Shown: positions 36,006 through 47,709 of the stretch, one piece after another
How the letters are laid out: each line of letters begins with the position of its first letter
Numbering within the stretch: position 1 is the first letter of the stretch
Source: Symmetrospora coprosmae
Taxonomy: Eukaryota > Basidiomycota > Cystobasidiomycetes > Symmetrosporaceae
Assembly: GCA_008802785.1 (NCBI GenBank)
Contig: VUYT01000039.1
Span: forward strand, 62,001-126,000
Direction: 5' to 3'
Length of the DNA: 64,000 nucleotides
Position numbers and translations under genes: made by a program
Notes under the pieces: model-generated
Told to the model about the DNA's origin: nothing
Databases searched by the model: none
What the model saw: only the letters and a program-made list of their open reading frames with translations

Positions 36006-39000
36006 TCAGGAGCTCGCCCCTGCGGCAGGTCCATCCGTCGCATCTTCCCCGTCTGAACCATCCTCCTCGCCCGTCCCCACACCGTACCCTGACCGCTTCC
36101 TGTTCTGCCGCTCACGATGCGGGAAGAACGTGTACCGTCCCGCAGGCGTATGTTCATCGTCCTCGTCGCTCTCGTCTTGTCCCCCGGCACCGTTCCCGCC
36201 CGAGCTCGCAACGCTCGGCGTCGCCTGTCGCCCATCCCTCGCCCACACATCCGTGCTGTTCTCGATATACTCGCTCTCGTCGCGCAGCCCGCTGCTGTTC
36301 TGCCGCGCGCGTGATGAAGAAGGCAGAATGCGTTCTACGCCAGAAACCGCGACCCGCTTGGCGACATTGCCCATGTCGGTGAACCGCCGCCGGATGTCGA
36401 TGAGAACGGCGCCGGAGGAGCTGAGATCGATGTCGAGCGGAGCCTGTACGGCTTGGATGTCGGAGGAGCTGGGAAGGATGTCACTTGCAGCTGCATTGTA
36501 CTCCGCCGCGCCAGCCGGCAACCATGGCGTGGGCAAGCGACCTGCAATGGCAGGGTGGTTGTACCGTCTTCGGCCCGTGTTGAGGACCCCGTAGTACGAT
36601 TCGGACATGGGCGGCTGCGCGTAGTCCGTCTTCTGGTCCTGCTTCACCACGTACATGGTGTCCTCGGAGCTCTCGTACCGTCCCCGGTTGAGTTCCGTCT
36701 GGGAATGGCTGACGGGGTGGCCCTTGCGGAGGCGCTCGACATCCGATGCCAGAGCACCCGCCTCGTAGTGCGCTCCACCATCGCTCTGTGCGCGCTTCAC
36801 TTCAGCCGATTGCGCCAGGTTAACGTACTTGGACAGCGGAGAGAAGCGGCGATGGAGCGAGATCGAGGTGTAGAGCGTGAAGAGCAGCAGCGGAATCATG
36901 AGGAGGGTGAGCAGCGCTGCCTCGCGCAGCAGGAACAAGCCTGTCATGAAGAGCTGGAAACTGGGTGGAGGGGCAGAGCTGAATTAGTCTGCCTTTTCGC
37001 GCAACCCTGCATCCCAAGACGGAGGCACCCACATGATCAAGCCCCAGCACATCCGCGCGAACGAAAGCGGCCAGGCTTGACCCCTAGACTCGTACGGGCG
37101 AAAGTAGACAAACAGAAGCTTGTACTGAGGCAGAGCAACACGAGACATTCGGTCAGTCTGACTGGCACGACGTCATCGAGCTGCAAGGGGAGGCTGGCTC
37201 ACCTTGTATACCAGGTATCCCATCCCAAAGTAGACCGCTCCGAATGGGAGGATCAAGGGCGAAATGACCGAGTACGTAAGGCAAATGAGGAAGATCAGGA
37301 GGGCCTGGGGGTAGATGGTGCCTAGGCTGATGATGGGCGGAGTGTTGAGCTCGGCGAAATCTGAGCAGCTTTGGATCAGTCATCAATCTTAGAGCCGCTC
37401 GAGAAAGTCGCCCTGACTCACCTCGCGGCGTCCTCGTGAAGAAGATCCGGTAGAACCATCTCGGGAGGATGACGGCGAGCTGTACCAGCTGCAGGGGCAT
37501 GATGCCTAGGCCCTGAAGGAGGACGTACGACAGGAAGAAGTTGCGCGCGCCTGGGAGGGACAGTGCAAGCTTGTTGATGAACTTCATCGGCTGGTCCGCG
37601 AGGTCGCGCGCCAGATCCCACGTCGACACGGCCACAATGAGGAAGAATGTGTTGATGAGCAGGAAGAAGTGGTACTTGACTAGAAGGGCGTACTCGATCT
37701 CGCTGCGCGACCGCAAGCCCTGTAGGATGGACAGCCAATCGAGCGCAAAGGGGAGCAGCCCGTTGAACGCGATGATAGCTAGCGAAGGGAGCGAGTTCTG
37801 CACCAGCACCCGGATCCTCTCGCTGCAAGTGAAGCACACGCCCGTCAGTCATGTCGCGCTCGGGTGGGATTACTACCAAGACGCAGGAGACGCACTTCCT
37901 GTCGAGTATCCGCGCAAGCCATGGCAGAGTCTCCCTGATCGCCTCGAGGCTGAGCAAGCGAGCGAGTGCCGAGACCGGAATGGCCCAAGTGAAGAGAAGG
38001 GCAACGATAGCGCCGAAAACGAGGACCTGGCGAGCCTGGATGCTGCTCGTACTGAGGAGCATATTGTGCCAGTGGATGTCTCGCGGGTCGGGCGCAAGCA
38101 CGGTCGTCATGCTGTCCGGCTGCGGGTAGTGCGCAACCTGCGCTGCAATCTGCGCGCTTGCCAGGTCAGCGAAAGTGACGAACGCCACATTCGATGGCTT
38201 GAACCGCCCCTGCCGCCGTTTCTGGACTGCCTCGTCTGCCACGCGATACTGGTGTGCAAGGTGGTCGAGCAGGTCGACGTCTTTGCGGCCAAATACGCTC
38301 GTGCGCGTCAGGGGTCGGCTTTTGCCAGGTAGCTCAAAGAGACGGGTGGTCGTGCGGTTCTTGCTGGCTTCTAGTCCAGTTTCTATGTCATCGTGGCCGT
38401 TGCTGGCGTCCTCGTCGCCCTCGGCCGTTCTGGATGGCGGGTTCGACGGCGAGATGTCGACAAGCCTGCCGTCCTCGTCTGAAGTGCGCGCCCTCTCGCC
38501 CTGCAGGCCTCCCTCCTCTCTACCATCTTCGTCCTCGACGATGCGCCTCACAAGGTCGTGGTGGCGGTAGCCGGCCTCGAGCGCCTTCTTCGACACGGGA
38601 TTGCCCACGTATCGCATCCACGCCGTCTCGAGCGCATACAGCTTGGCTGTTCGCTCCTCCAGCAGGTAGTGCAGCGATCCAACGTTTCGGCCCACGGAGA
38701 CTGACTCGACGGTCAGGCCGAGATCGGCCCAGTACTGTGCCAGAACGCGCTCATTCCGGAGATGGTGCGGGAGAGACGTGATGAGCACCGTCCGAGCGGG
38801 GATGGACAGGGCATGTTCGAGCGAAAAGAGCTGCCGCGTATGCACAAAGGCGCGATATGTCCTGTAGAGGAGGTAGAGCGCCAGCAGCGAGAAGATGTAG
38901 GTGAAGATGAGGTCTGGAGGAGCGAAAGGATGAGCAGGTCCAAACTTCGCGCGCAACTGCAAAGCATGGCGAACCGGCCGAACACGCACGTGATGTCAAG

Positions 39001-39863
39001 TACAGTGTCGAGCCATGGTATGTCTCCTTGTTGCCCTTGCTCGCGAGGCGCATGAGGGCACCTGACAGAGACGCCGAGCCCTGGTCGTCATCGTCTTCGG
39101 CAGGGGGAGGTACGCCCTCAGACGTGCCATTCTCGCGGTAGTTGATGGGCACGAGCGCGACGCCAGCAAGTAAAGAGCATATGCCAAAGAAGTAGAAGCC
39201 CATCTTGAAGAAGTTGAGGAGCTGTGTGGGAGAGGTAGTATCCCTTAGTCGTCGACTCCCTGACGCCACGAGCGACCGTGGAATAGACTCGGTAGCATGT
39301 AGGCCACTCACGACGACCGCATCGAGGCCTACAATCTGCAGCACGGTGAACTCGCTCGTGCGCAGCGTCGGCAGGATCCAGCCAAAGAAGGTAGACTTGG
39401 AATGAACCTCGTGTGGCGAAAACCCTGGGATGCGAGACGCGCTTTCATGTCAGGTCGGACGAATGTGCCCACGAGCCTGATGCGTGCGGGAGCTCACCTT
39501 TGAGCAGGGTTCTCGGTGCATAGAGGACCTTTGACCGCGTCCGGAGGAAGCAGAACGAGAGGAACGAGAGGATCCCGACCGTCAGGGCTATTGCGAGCTG
39601 GGTCTGCAGCCACGGGCCTGGTGGGGAGCACACCGGACGCCGTTTCAAGCGTCAGCGACGACAGATCCCCTCAGTGATGCACCCGTTCACGACGCACCCC
39701 GCAGCTTGTTGGCCTGGTCCGCCGGACTGCCGGGGATGGTCGAGGTTGATGACGCGGGTGCGTCATCCTGCCAGATGGTCCAGCTCGGCGTTGGCTGCTG
39801 CTGCTGCTGCTGCTGCGCATAGGCGTCGCCATACGGTGCTGCTGCCACGCCGAAGATGCTCAT
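36006..39863 (-). CDS. CSC1: CSC1/OSCA-type mechanosensitive cation channel (PHM7 family)
   Basis: OSCA/CSC1 proteins are plasma- or endomembrane cation channels opened by osmotic or mechanical stress. First exons: 39863-39698, 39617-39498, 39424-39312, 39221-38990, then 38913 onward. The N-terminus carries poly-Gln and then TM0 (LAIALTVGILSFLSFCFLRT), the family signature FFGWILPTLRTSEFTVLQIV, and two more helices. The cytosolic RNA-binding-like domain includes RTVLITSLPHHLRNERVLAQ, AFVTFADLASAQIAAQVAHY and an acidic linker. The channel core follows: NSLPSLAIIAFNGLLPFALD, SRSEIEYALLVKYHFFLLIN, TFFLIVAVSTWDLARDLA and SYVLLQGLGIMPLQLVQLAV, then LIFLICLTYSVISPLILPFG. The long C-terminal tail is polar and ends in an acidic stretch. 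Roughly 1,000 residues. Confidence 0.93.
39794..39816 (-). repeat. CAG run encoding poly-Gln in the CSC1-like N-terminus
   Basis: On the sense strand the CAG run encodes seven Gln just after residue 16, ahead of the first membrane helix. Confidence 0.85.
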
Positions 39864-40057
39864 CGGAGGCTGCGCTCCCCCCTGATTGTGCGTCTAACTT
39901 ATGCCTGGAAGAAGGAGGAAGGGGCGTGCTCGGACAGACGTTGGACTCCAGAGTGGTGGCTCTCCTACAGACGAACCGCTGCACCATTCCCATCCATTGA
40001 CGGAAGCACATCTCGGCTGCAACAGCATCGCATTCGCATTCACATCCGCAAGCAAGC

Positions 40058-41173
40058 ATGAGTACAACTTATCAGTCTTCGGGGGCCACCGCCGCATCAT
40101 CGTCTTCCTCGAAAGCACCAGCTGGCGCCTCCCTGTCGGCCAAACGCCTCTTTGTCGGGAACCTCGCAGAGTTGGCCGACGAGTACACCATCATCCAGTT
40201 CCTGAGCCGGTATGGCAAGATTGCAAAGTTCGACTTCCTCTTCCACAAGAGCGGGCCAAAACGGGGCAGGCCGAGAGGCTATGCCTTTGTCGAGTACGCC
40301 ACCGCCGAGGTGAGCGGCCCGTCTACGATCCCAGTGGAACTGGGAGGAGGTTCTGGCCTGGCTGATACGGATCCATTCAACCCCGAACGACTCGTGGACG
40401 CGCTCGCGTGCCTCTTCCTGGTCTACGGCCAACCATTCCTCCTTGCCAAATGTGCCCGCCAGGAAGCCTTGAAGACCACGCTCGAATTGAATGACAAGCT
40501 GCTCATGGGCAGGAAGATCTCCATCAAGGCCGCAAACGAGGTGAGCATCTGTACTCTGGAACTCGATGATTCACGACTCATGGGCGCTGACAGTCGACCT
40601 ATGCAGGCTCCCGATTATTCGAGCATGCCAGGAAGCTCTGGCGCCTGGAGAGGGAGCGGCCAGAAGAGCACGACGCTCTCCATCCTGAAAGGGCACCAGA
40701 AGCCTGTCTCGTGAGTGCTGCCACGCGCGAGAATCGATGGTCTGTCTCGCACAAGCTGACACCGGTGCCATCCCAGCCGGCAAGGCAAGATCAGCGCACT
40801 CGAAGCCAAGCTCCAGGCGCTCGAGTCTGAGCGAGCTGGCACGCCGAGCGGCGCAGAGTCCGAGGGCGACAGCAGGGGCGGCACTCCGTCCGCGAGCACT
40901 GATGCGCAGTCCACGTTCACGCCCGCGCTCGTGAGCACGAGCACGAGCGCGAGCACAAGTACCAGCAGTGCAGTGCCATCCCTTCCCTCCAAGCCGAATC
41001 GCGATACGATACAGCGCGGCGAGGTGGCGCGGAGAGCGAAAGAGGACAGCGCGCCGGACAGGTACGACAGCAGCAAGCAGAAGGACAAGTTCCTCGCTCG
41101 CACCGGCAAGGCGCAGAAGGAGGAAGCGCCCAAAGTCACGCTGGCCTCGCTGGGCCTGTCGATGACGCAGTGA
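40058..41173 (+). CDS. RRM protein, RBM18-like
   Basis: Exons 40058-40309, 40463-40540, 40607-40710 and 40777-41173 give 276 residues. One RNA recognition motif spans about residues 29-110: RNP2 RLFVGNL, then IIQFLSRYGKIAKFDFLFHK and RNP1 RGYAFVEY. The phrase FDFLFHKSG..RG.PRGY is characteristic of RBM18. After the RRM comes TTLSILKGHQKPVS and a helix KISALEAKLQALE, also present in RBM18, then a Ser/Thr-rich linker and a basic end. The nuclear role in RNA metabolism is inferred from the fold; no specific target is known. Introns 1 (153 nt) and 2 (66 nt) are both stop-free multiples of three; splicing them is needed for a normal RRM. Head-to-head with the CSC1-like gene, 194 bp apart. Confidence 0.88.
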
Positions 41174-41424
41174 ACGGGACGGCGCCCATCGGAGTTGTGA
41201 AGCAGCCTGTTCAGCCATGTTGTTGTTTCTTTTTGGGTGCCAGACGCAATGAGCATTGCTTGGGAGTGCGAGGGTGTGCGCGTCATGCTGGAAGCGTGAA
41301 CGTGCCAGCTGCTGAGGCCGCTGCCAGCTTCCAGCTGCTTTGGGCCACCTCGACCCCTCTCTGCTCTCTCCCAGGCCAACGCTCCCCCTCACACAGCCCT
41401 CACAACACCAGCACACCCGTCACG

Positions 41425-42939
41425 ATGCCCGCACTCAACGATGACGAGGTGCGCCCTATGCTGTCCCTCGCTGCTGCACGCTGCACGCCGCAGTTCAGCA
41501 GGGAATGGCCCCGACTGCGGCGAGTGACGCCCAGAGCTAACTGACCTTCGCCGTCGCACCGCGCACCTGCATCCACCCGCAGGTCCTCAGCGAGATGAAG
41601 AAGATGGTCAGTTCCTCGCACGTCGCTCATCTGCGCTGGCTCGCCCGCTGATCCTCTTGCTCCCGACCCACCGCTTTGCGCCTGCGCCGGTGCCCGCCGC
41701 GCCTTTGGCCTGATCCGCACCCCTCTCCCGTCCCTGTGATGCCTCCACGACCACAGGTCGCCTTCATCAAGCAAGAGGCGCTCGAGAAAGCCCGCGAGAT
41801 CAAGGTCAAGGCCGATGAGGAGTTTGCCATTGAGAAGGTGGGCCTGCTTACGGGGTGCCCGGAGCCGGGGATGCGATGTGCGAGACAGCCAGGACGCACG
41901 CGAGCCGGGCTGATTGCTTGCGACGCTGCTCTCGTACATGCAACAGGGGAAGATCGTCAGGCAGGAGTCGATGAACATTGATGCGCTGTACGAGCGCAAG
42001 CGGAAGCAGGCAAACATCCAGAAGAAGATGTGAGCGGAAGCAGCGCCTGTCGCACAAGCGGGGTTTCTCAACCTGGACGCGCCAGCTGCGAGTAGTCGCA
42101 GGCAGGACAAGTACTGAAGCGCTTCTGTGGAACATTCCGCATCACCAGCTCCGTATCCAACCAGAACAACAAGTCACGACTCACGCTCCTCGCTCTCCGT
42201 GAAGAACTGCTTGAGGAATCGTTCGACGATGCGCGTCAAAGCCTCAAGAGCGTGGTAGATGACGAGAAGAAGTATGAGGTGGTGCTCAAGAGTCTGATTC
42301 TGCAGGTGTGTGTGCCGCCCGAATGGCGTACTCGACCGGCCGCACTTTGAGGCCGACAACTCCTCTGACGCTCCTTCCCGTTACGATCCGCCCTCAGGCC
42401 CTCTTCACGCTGATGGAGAAGGACGTCAAGATCCTCTGCCGTGCGAAAGACTCGGCGCTAGTGAATCAGGCCAAGGACGAGGCGAAGAAGGAGTTCGAGG
42501 AGCAGGCTGGATTCGAGATTAAGCTCACCGTCGCAGAGGAGCTGCCAGAGGGGTCGTGAGTCGGGCTGCGGCACCTGCTGTGCATGTCCTGCTTGCAGAT
42601 CAAATATCGGTGCGCTAATTCGTATGCATGCCATGTTCCGGCGCAACAGGTCAGGAGGCATCTCCGTTTTCGGATATGGCGGCCGGATCAAGGTCGACAA
42701 CACTCTCGACGAGCGGCTCAGACTGCTAGAGCAGCAGGTGCGTGTATTCCAGATCAAGGTACAACATGGACGACAGGCTTACAGGCACTGCCTTAAAATG
42801 TCCACAGATGCTGCCGGAGCTGCGAGAGACATTGTTCGGCAAGAACGGTGCGTGCTTGTCTCTCTCATCCTGGACCTGCGGGTCTCAGGACTGACTTTCT
42901 TTGTTCATTTCTACAGAGAACCGCAAGCACTACACGTAG
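41425..42939 (+). CDS. VMA4: V-type proton ATPase subunit E
   Basis: Subunit E forms, with subunit G, the peripheral stalk linking V1 to V0 in vacuolar acidification. Nine exons (41425-41448, 41583-41606, 41757-41837, 41947-42029, 42149-42305, 42398-42555, 42650-42737, 42808-42847, 42917-42939) close to 225 residues, the normal family length. Conserved blocks in order: MKKMVAFIKQEALEKAREIK, KADEEFAIEK, KIVRQESMNIDALYERKRKQ, SRLTLLALREELLEESFDDA, SGGISVFGYGGRIKVDNTLD and ERLRLLEQQMLPELRETLFG. Exons 1 and 2 are only 24 nt each. The start fits the yeast N-terminus (MPALNDDEVLSEMKKM). Transcribed in the same direction as its RRM neighbour, 251 bp downstream of that gene. Confidence 0.96.
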
Positions 42940-43336
42940 ATGTACTGCTATATGTGGCTTCGTGGCAGCTTGGCATGGTCCGGCCCTTTTCGTCTCCACG
43001 TTTCACGAGGGAAACTCGCAGCCCTTTCACGGGCGCGCCGTATGTAATACTAGACTGCACGAATGGATTGTCTGTATCCGAGCATGCAATAGAGCTCGGT
43101 GTGTGCGATTCTCTCAACATTTGCCTGCTCCTTCGCCTCGCTTTGTCGGCTGTTGCCGTTGCGCTGTGGGGGCCTGGCCTGCCATCGCGGTTGTCACGCT
43201 TCTCTGAGAGCCATCAACCTGTCGCAGTCGCACCCAGATCCGCCAGCTTCAGCACGGCCGAGCATTGCGATAAAGCTCGTTCATTGAATACCTGGTTCAC
43301 CACTTGGAGACACTTGCTCGTTGGCCACGCACAAGG
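42940..43336. other. Intergenic spacer
   Basis: A 0.4-kb interval between VMA4 and the GGA gene, both on the plus strand. It holds the VMA4 terminator and GGA promoter; no specific element was recognised. Confidence 0.5.
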
Positions 43337-45592
43337 ATGTACGGGAATCGCTACCCAGGCTCGGGCGACAGGCTGGGCGGCCACCCAGGCTGGGACATGC
43401 GGCCAGCAAAGAATGACCCGTATGCGCAGCTGTCGGCGTTCATCGGTGAGCGGAAAGGAGAAGGAGAAGGGGGAAGGCTCGACTGCTCTGAGCCGTGGAG
43501 GCATTGTGCTGGGAGAGGAGAGACGTGCTGATGCGGATGTGACGGGGCATACACGCGCACGACCCAGACCGCGCCTGCAACCCGACACTCCCCGAGCCCA
43601 ACATGTCGCTCAACCTCGAGATTGCAGATATGATCAATGCGAAGAAGGCCAATGCGTGGGTTGCCCGGCGGCGAAAGATGCGTGCGCGATACCCCGGGAG
43701 CTTCCGCTGAGACCAAGTTCATGCGCACTCTCGTCATGCCCCGACATCCGTCCCGCTCGACCGACCAATGCAGCCCTCGAGAGGCGGCTGTAGAGGTCCT
43801 GAAGTATATCAACAGCAGGAACACGCATCAGTCGATGCTGGGCCTCAATGTGAGCTGGTCCTGCCGACCGCCGCGCGCGATGCGTCGGACCGAGGCATGA
43901 GCGCAATGGAAAGGGGAGCATGGCTGACAATCTTCTCATATGTTCGCCCCGTCTCCTCTTGACTGTGTCCTCACGTTCGCCCACAGCTCATTGACGCGCT
44001 CGTCAAGAACTGCGGATACCCCATGCACCTCCAGGTGGCGACCAAGGACTTCCTCAACGAGCTCGTCAGACGCTTCCCCGAGCGCCCACCTGCCTTCCCG
44101 CCCCCGCCAATGAACAAGATTCTCGAGCTCATCCACGAATGGAAGAATACCATTTGCGTGCACAGCAAGCACAAGGAGGACCTCACGAACATACGGGATA
44201 TGCATCGCTTGCTGGGTTACAAGGGTACGCAGGCTCGCAGTCGAGTAGCTTGATGTGCGACTGAAGTGTCGCATACCCTATCACCTAGGCTATCGCTTCC
44301 GAGATTTCGACAAGCGGGCAGCTCAAGTAATGAGTCCGCAGGATGTCAGTCGTGCCTGCGACACATAGGTGGCACTCTCGACAGTGGCTGATGCCCAGTT
44401 ATTCTTGAGCAGAACTTGAAGAGCCCCGACGAGCTTGAAGAAGAAGACAGAGCAGCTCAGGCAGCAGTGAGTCGGATGGCGCGCACGGAAGACGCGGCAT
44501 GGGTCTCGCGACTAATGCCGCTCTGAAATCGTTCTCGCAGAAACTGCAAGAACTGATTCGGAGAGGGACGCCCAAGGATCTCGCAGCCGCGCAGGAGCTA
44601 ATGAAGGTCATGTCCGGCGCAGTGCGTGGCTTCACTTCCCCTGTAAACACGCTTGTGCCGTCTGACACATTCTTGGTCAACTGTACCGCTTACAGCAACC
44701 GGAGAAGCGCCCAGACTATGCGTCGCAGACGGCGAAAGAGCTGGCAGCGGTCCAGCAGCGCGCTCTGATGCTCAACGAGATGCTCAACAATCTCAAGCCG
44801 AACGAGAAGCTCGTCGACGGCGACGCATTTGATCAGATTGCACATCGGTGCAGGAATGTGCAGCCACGCATTCAGAAGTGGATATCGGAGGATACGGGAG
44901 AGGAAGCCGACAGTGTCGGTGCGTTCACAGACTCTACGAAGTGACCGGTGCGCGGGCCGATTGCTGACGACTTGTACTCGCGGACGCTCGGATTGCGAGC
45001 AGACAAGCTGCTGCTCATGAACGACCTCATCAACAACGTCCTAGTCCGGTATAACAGCTTCAGGAAGGGCGACCGCTCCGCAACGGCAGAAATTGATCCT
45101 GCGTAAGTGTTCAAGCTTCAGCGCACAGGTCGACGACCGGAGCTGATGAGCAGGCTACCCTCGATGCCATACAGATTCCAAAAGACCGGCAGAGGCGAGG
45201 CCTCTTCATCGAGTCGAAAGGCAGCGAAAGCGCCAGCGGCACCCAATCTCATCGACTTTGACTTTGATGATCCGGCGTCCAGCGCATCGAATGAAAGCGG
45301 TGCCACGAATCCGTCAAACCCGATGGACGACTTCGCTGGTCTGTCGCTTGGAGGTAGTGCAACGACTTCCCAAGCACCTACAGCAGGCTCGAGCTCGAAC
45401 GGCAACGACCTGCTAGCGGGACTGTCTTTCTCTTCACCTTCGGCGATGCCGTCACAACAACAGCAGCAGACGCCCGCGTCGTTCTACCAGCAATATCAAA
45501 CGCCGCTTCCTGCGCAGCTGTCAGCGCAGCAGCAGGCGTCGATGTCTTGGGGCAACCTCAACTCCGCTCGGCCAGTTGCCTCAAGTCAGTCT

Positions 45593-45624
<32 letters not shown>

Positions 45625-45937
45625 GCCATACCAATCGGGTGCTCGAGGAGCAGGGACGGCGCCTATGATGCCCGCGTCGCCCGCTGGCAACCGCCCAGGC
45701 TCGGCAGCCTCCCTGCAGTCCCAGCATCAGCAAGGTCAGCGATCCACCACGCCTGGCGCTATCAGCCTGGGCATGATGGGCAGCATGCCTAGCACGCCTA
45801 CAACCAGCACAGCCGCCACAAGCTCAAGTGCGGCAATGCCCAACTACGGCGGGAACGGATATGGCCAGCAGGTGCAGCCACCTGCGCAGCAGGGCGGTAA
45901 GCCTAAGGATCCGTTCGACGACCTCCTTCTGCTTTGA
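43337..45937 (+). CDS. GGA-type clathrin adaptor lacking the ear domain
   Basis: GGA proteins recruit clathrin and cargo at the trans-Golgi under Arf1. Ten exons (43337-43445, 43568-43655, 43774-43849, 43987-44224, 44289-44344, 44413-44466, 44541-44621, 44696-44912, 45003-45102, 45175-45937) close to 593 residues. VHS domain (about 37-180): IDRACNPTLPEPN, LNLEIADMINAKKANAPREA, LIDALVKNCGYPMHLQVATK, DFLNELVRRFPERPP and DMHRLLGYKGYRF. GAT domain (about 190-335): SPDELEEEDRAAQAAKLQEL, IRRGTPKDLAAAQELMKVMS and LMNDLINNVLVRYNSF. The remaining 250 residues are low complexity, with LIDFDFDDP, a poly-Gln run and the end DPFDDLLLL. The gamma-adaptin ear expected in yeast Gga1/2 is absent. Poly-Gln at about 478-490. 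Confidence 0.9.
45593..45622 (+). repeat. (CAG)10 run in GGA coding sequence
   Basis: Ten perfect CAG units encode poly-Gln in the hinge-like tail of the GGA protein. Such runs vary in length between strains. Confidence 0.9.
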
Positions 45938-46216
45938 TGGCGTGAGTTGCTGCTGCGCATGTGAAGGTTTGCTTGTGCCTGGAGTATGTAGTTGTGTGAG
46001 CTAGATATGGGCAGTAGACGATGCTGCAAGATGGGAGCTGCGTCCCAAAGCCCGTTCTGTGGCATTGCATGACCGAGCCCGCTGATGCTACCGGTCGGTC
46101 CAGCTAGCGATCCTTGCGAGCATCGGCAGATCCGCTATCTGCCAAGTGTCCGGCAACGCTGGCCACAATCCCGGCTGCTTCGTACCTGTACATTCGCTCT
46201 CCAAGCGCAGGGTCCG

Positions 46217-47510
46217 TCAGCTCGCTTCGCTGCAGCCTGTGGAGCGATTGTACATGCTGGATTTCAGCTCCGCTCGAGACCGCTCCAGCGTTGGGCGCAC
46301 ACGAATGACTTACGAGACGACCCTTCCGGCATTGATAAGCGCATTGATGGCCTTTCTATCCGCCTGCCGGAGCTGCTTGAGATCGAGGTGGATGGCCCTT
46401 TCGACCTCGGTCGTGGCCTCGTTCATACTCTTCCCGAAAGCCCAGATCAGCGGACTGACGAGAAGCACAATGAGCCAGCCAATGACTCCAAAGCGAGTCG
46501 CGAGGGTCTCTCCTATAAATGTCCGGGTGATGCCGGTCGAGACGGAAAGCGACGTGAGATCCTCCGGCGGCATCGCAAGATGCCGGAATACAGCGACGCT
46601 TGCGAGGGCAGGTGCAGAGCCATGTGTCCATGGCTGCGATGGTCTCCAAGGTATCCGCTGGAAAGGCGAAGCTTGTTCGGTTGTAGACGGCATCGGTATC
46701 GGCGGGCTCGCGGCGTAGAAGGGCGAGACGATGTTGATGATTCGGGTGTTTGAGCTTTTGAGAACCGGCTCAAGACCTTTGACCAAAGCAATTTTTGCGC
46801 GCAAGAGTGCGAGGTGGTAATGTTCTCTGGGGTCCTGTGCCAGATTGCCGGCCATGCTACGTTGCGAGAGCGATTCGTCATCCGAGAGAATGAGGCTGTC
46901 GATACTCTGGTTGCCGAGGTCGCCGCCAATCGGCGACTTACGCTTGGTCGTGACCCAGTACTTGCAGAACTTCTGTATGCTCGCAAGAGATGCGCCGGTA
47001 CCGCTGCAGTCGACCGTCTCGGCATACACGAGCTCGTTCTCGGTCGTCGACGTGATGAGGTTCAGGAACTGCTGCACGAGCGGGGAGGCTGGATCTGGGT
47101 GCAGGAGCACGCATTGAGCGCCTTGTTCCGCTAGTGAGCGGAGCAATCTGGAGCGTTCAGGATGTGATCAGATGGGACCGTAGCGATGTCAGTCAAGCCA
47201 TGGGGATCCGCTGCGCGCTCAGCCGTTCTTGCCCGAACATACGAGAGGTTCAATGGCGTGAGGCCGCCCTGTGCGAGGAAGGACCTGTCAGCCAAAGTCA
47301 TGCCGTTGCAATGTCATGACAAGGTACGCCGCGCGGCCTCACCGAAATCACAATGGTCTTGCCGTGCAAGACGCGTCGGACGCGCAGGGAGGATGAGGAG
47401 AACCAGACGCGGATAGCAAGTAGTATCAGGCCAATCGCGACGAAGTAGACCACTGGCTTGTTGTCGAAAGTGATGGCCCGCGAGAAGCGGTAGATGAGCG
47501 GGACTGGCAT
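46217..47510 (-). CDS. SDR-like membrane protein (DUF1776-like)
   Basis: Exons 47510-47343, 47268-47243, 47147-46314 and 46256-46217 give 355 residues. An N-terminal helix (VVYFVAIGLILLAIRVWF) precedes a Rossmann-type start: KTIVISGGLTPLNLSLLRSL then AEQGAQCVLLHPDP, a dehydrogenase-like beta-alpha-beta in which the usual TGxxxGxG is degenerate. RIINIVSPFYAASPP corresponds to the SDR strand 5/catalytic Ser region, but a clear YxxxK is not seen, so it may be a non-enzymatic relative. A second helix (VIGWLIVLLVSPLIWAF) lies near the C-terminus. The 26-nt second exon and the GTAAGT donor near the end make the last 13 residues model-dependent; reading through gives a stop right after VVS. Family assignment tentative. 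Confidence 0.7.
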
Positions 47511-47709
47511 GGCCTGCTGCGGTCGGTGCAAGGGAAATCGAGCTCTGGAGGGGCCCGTTCACTTGTGAACGCGGTCAATATCCGAGGCACCCGCAAAGCA
47601 GCTGGAGAGCCTTGACTCCTGCGCGACTCAGACTTCTGCTACGGCTACATTGGCACCATGAAATATATCGAACTCTCTGACCACTCTACACGGGCTGTAA
47701 AATCCGATT

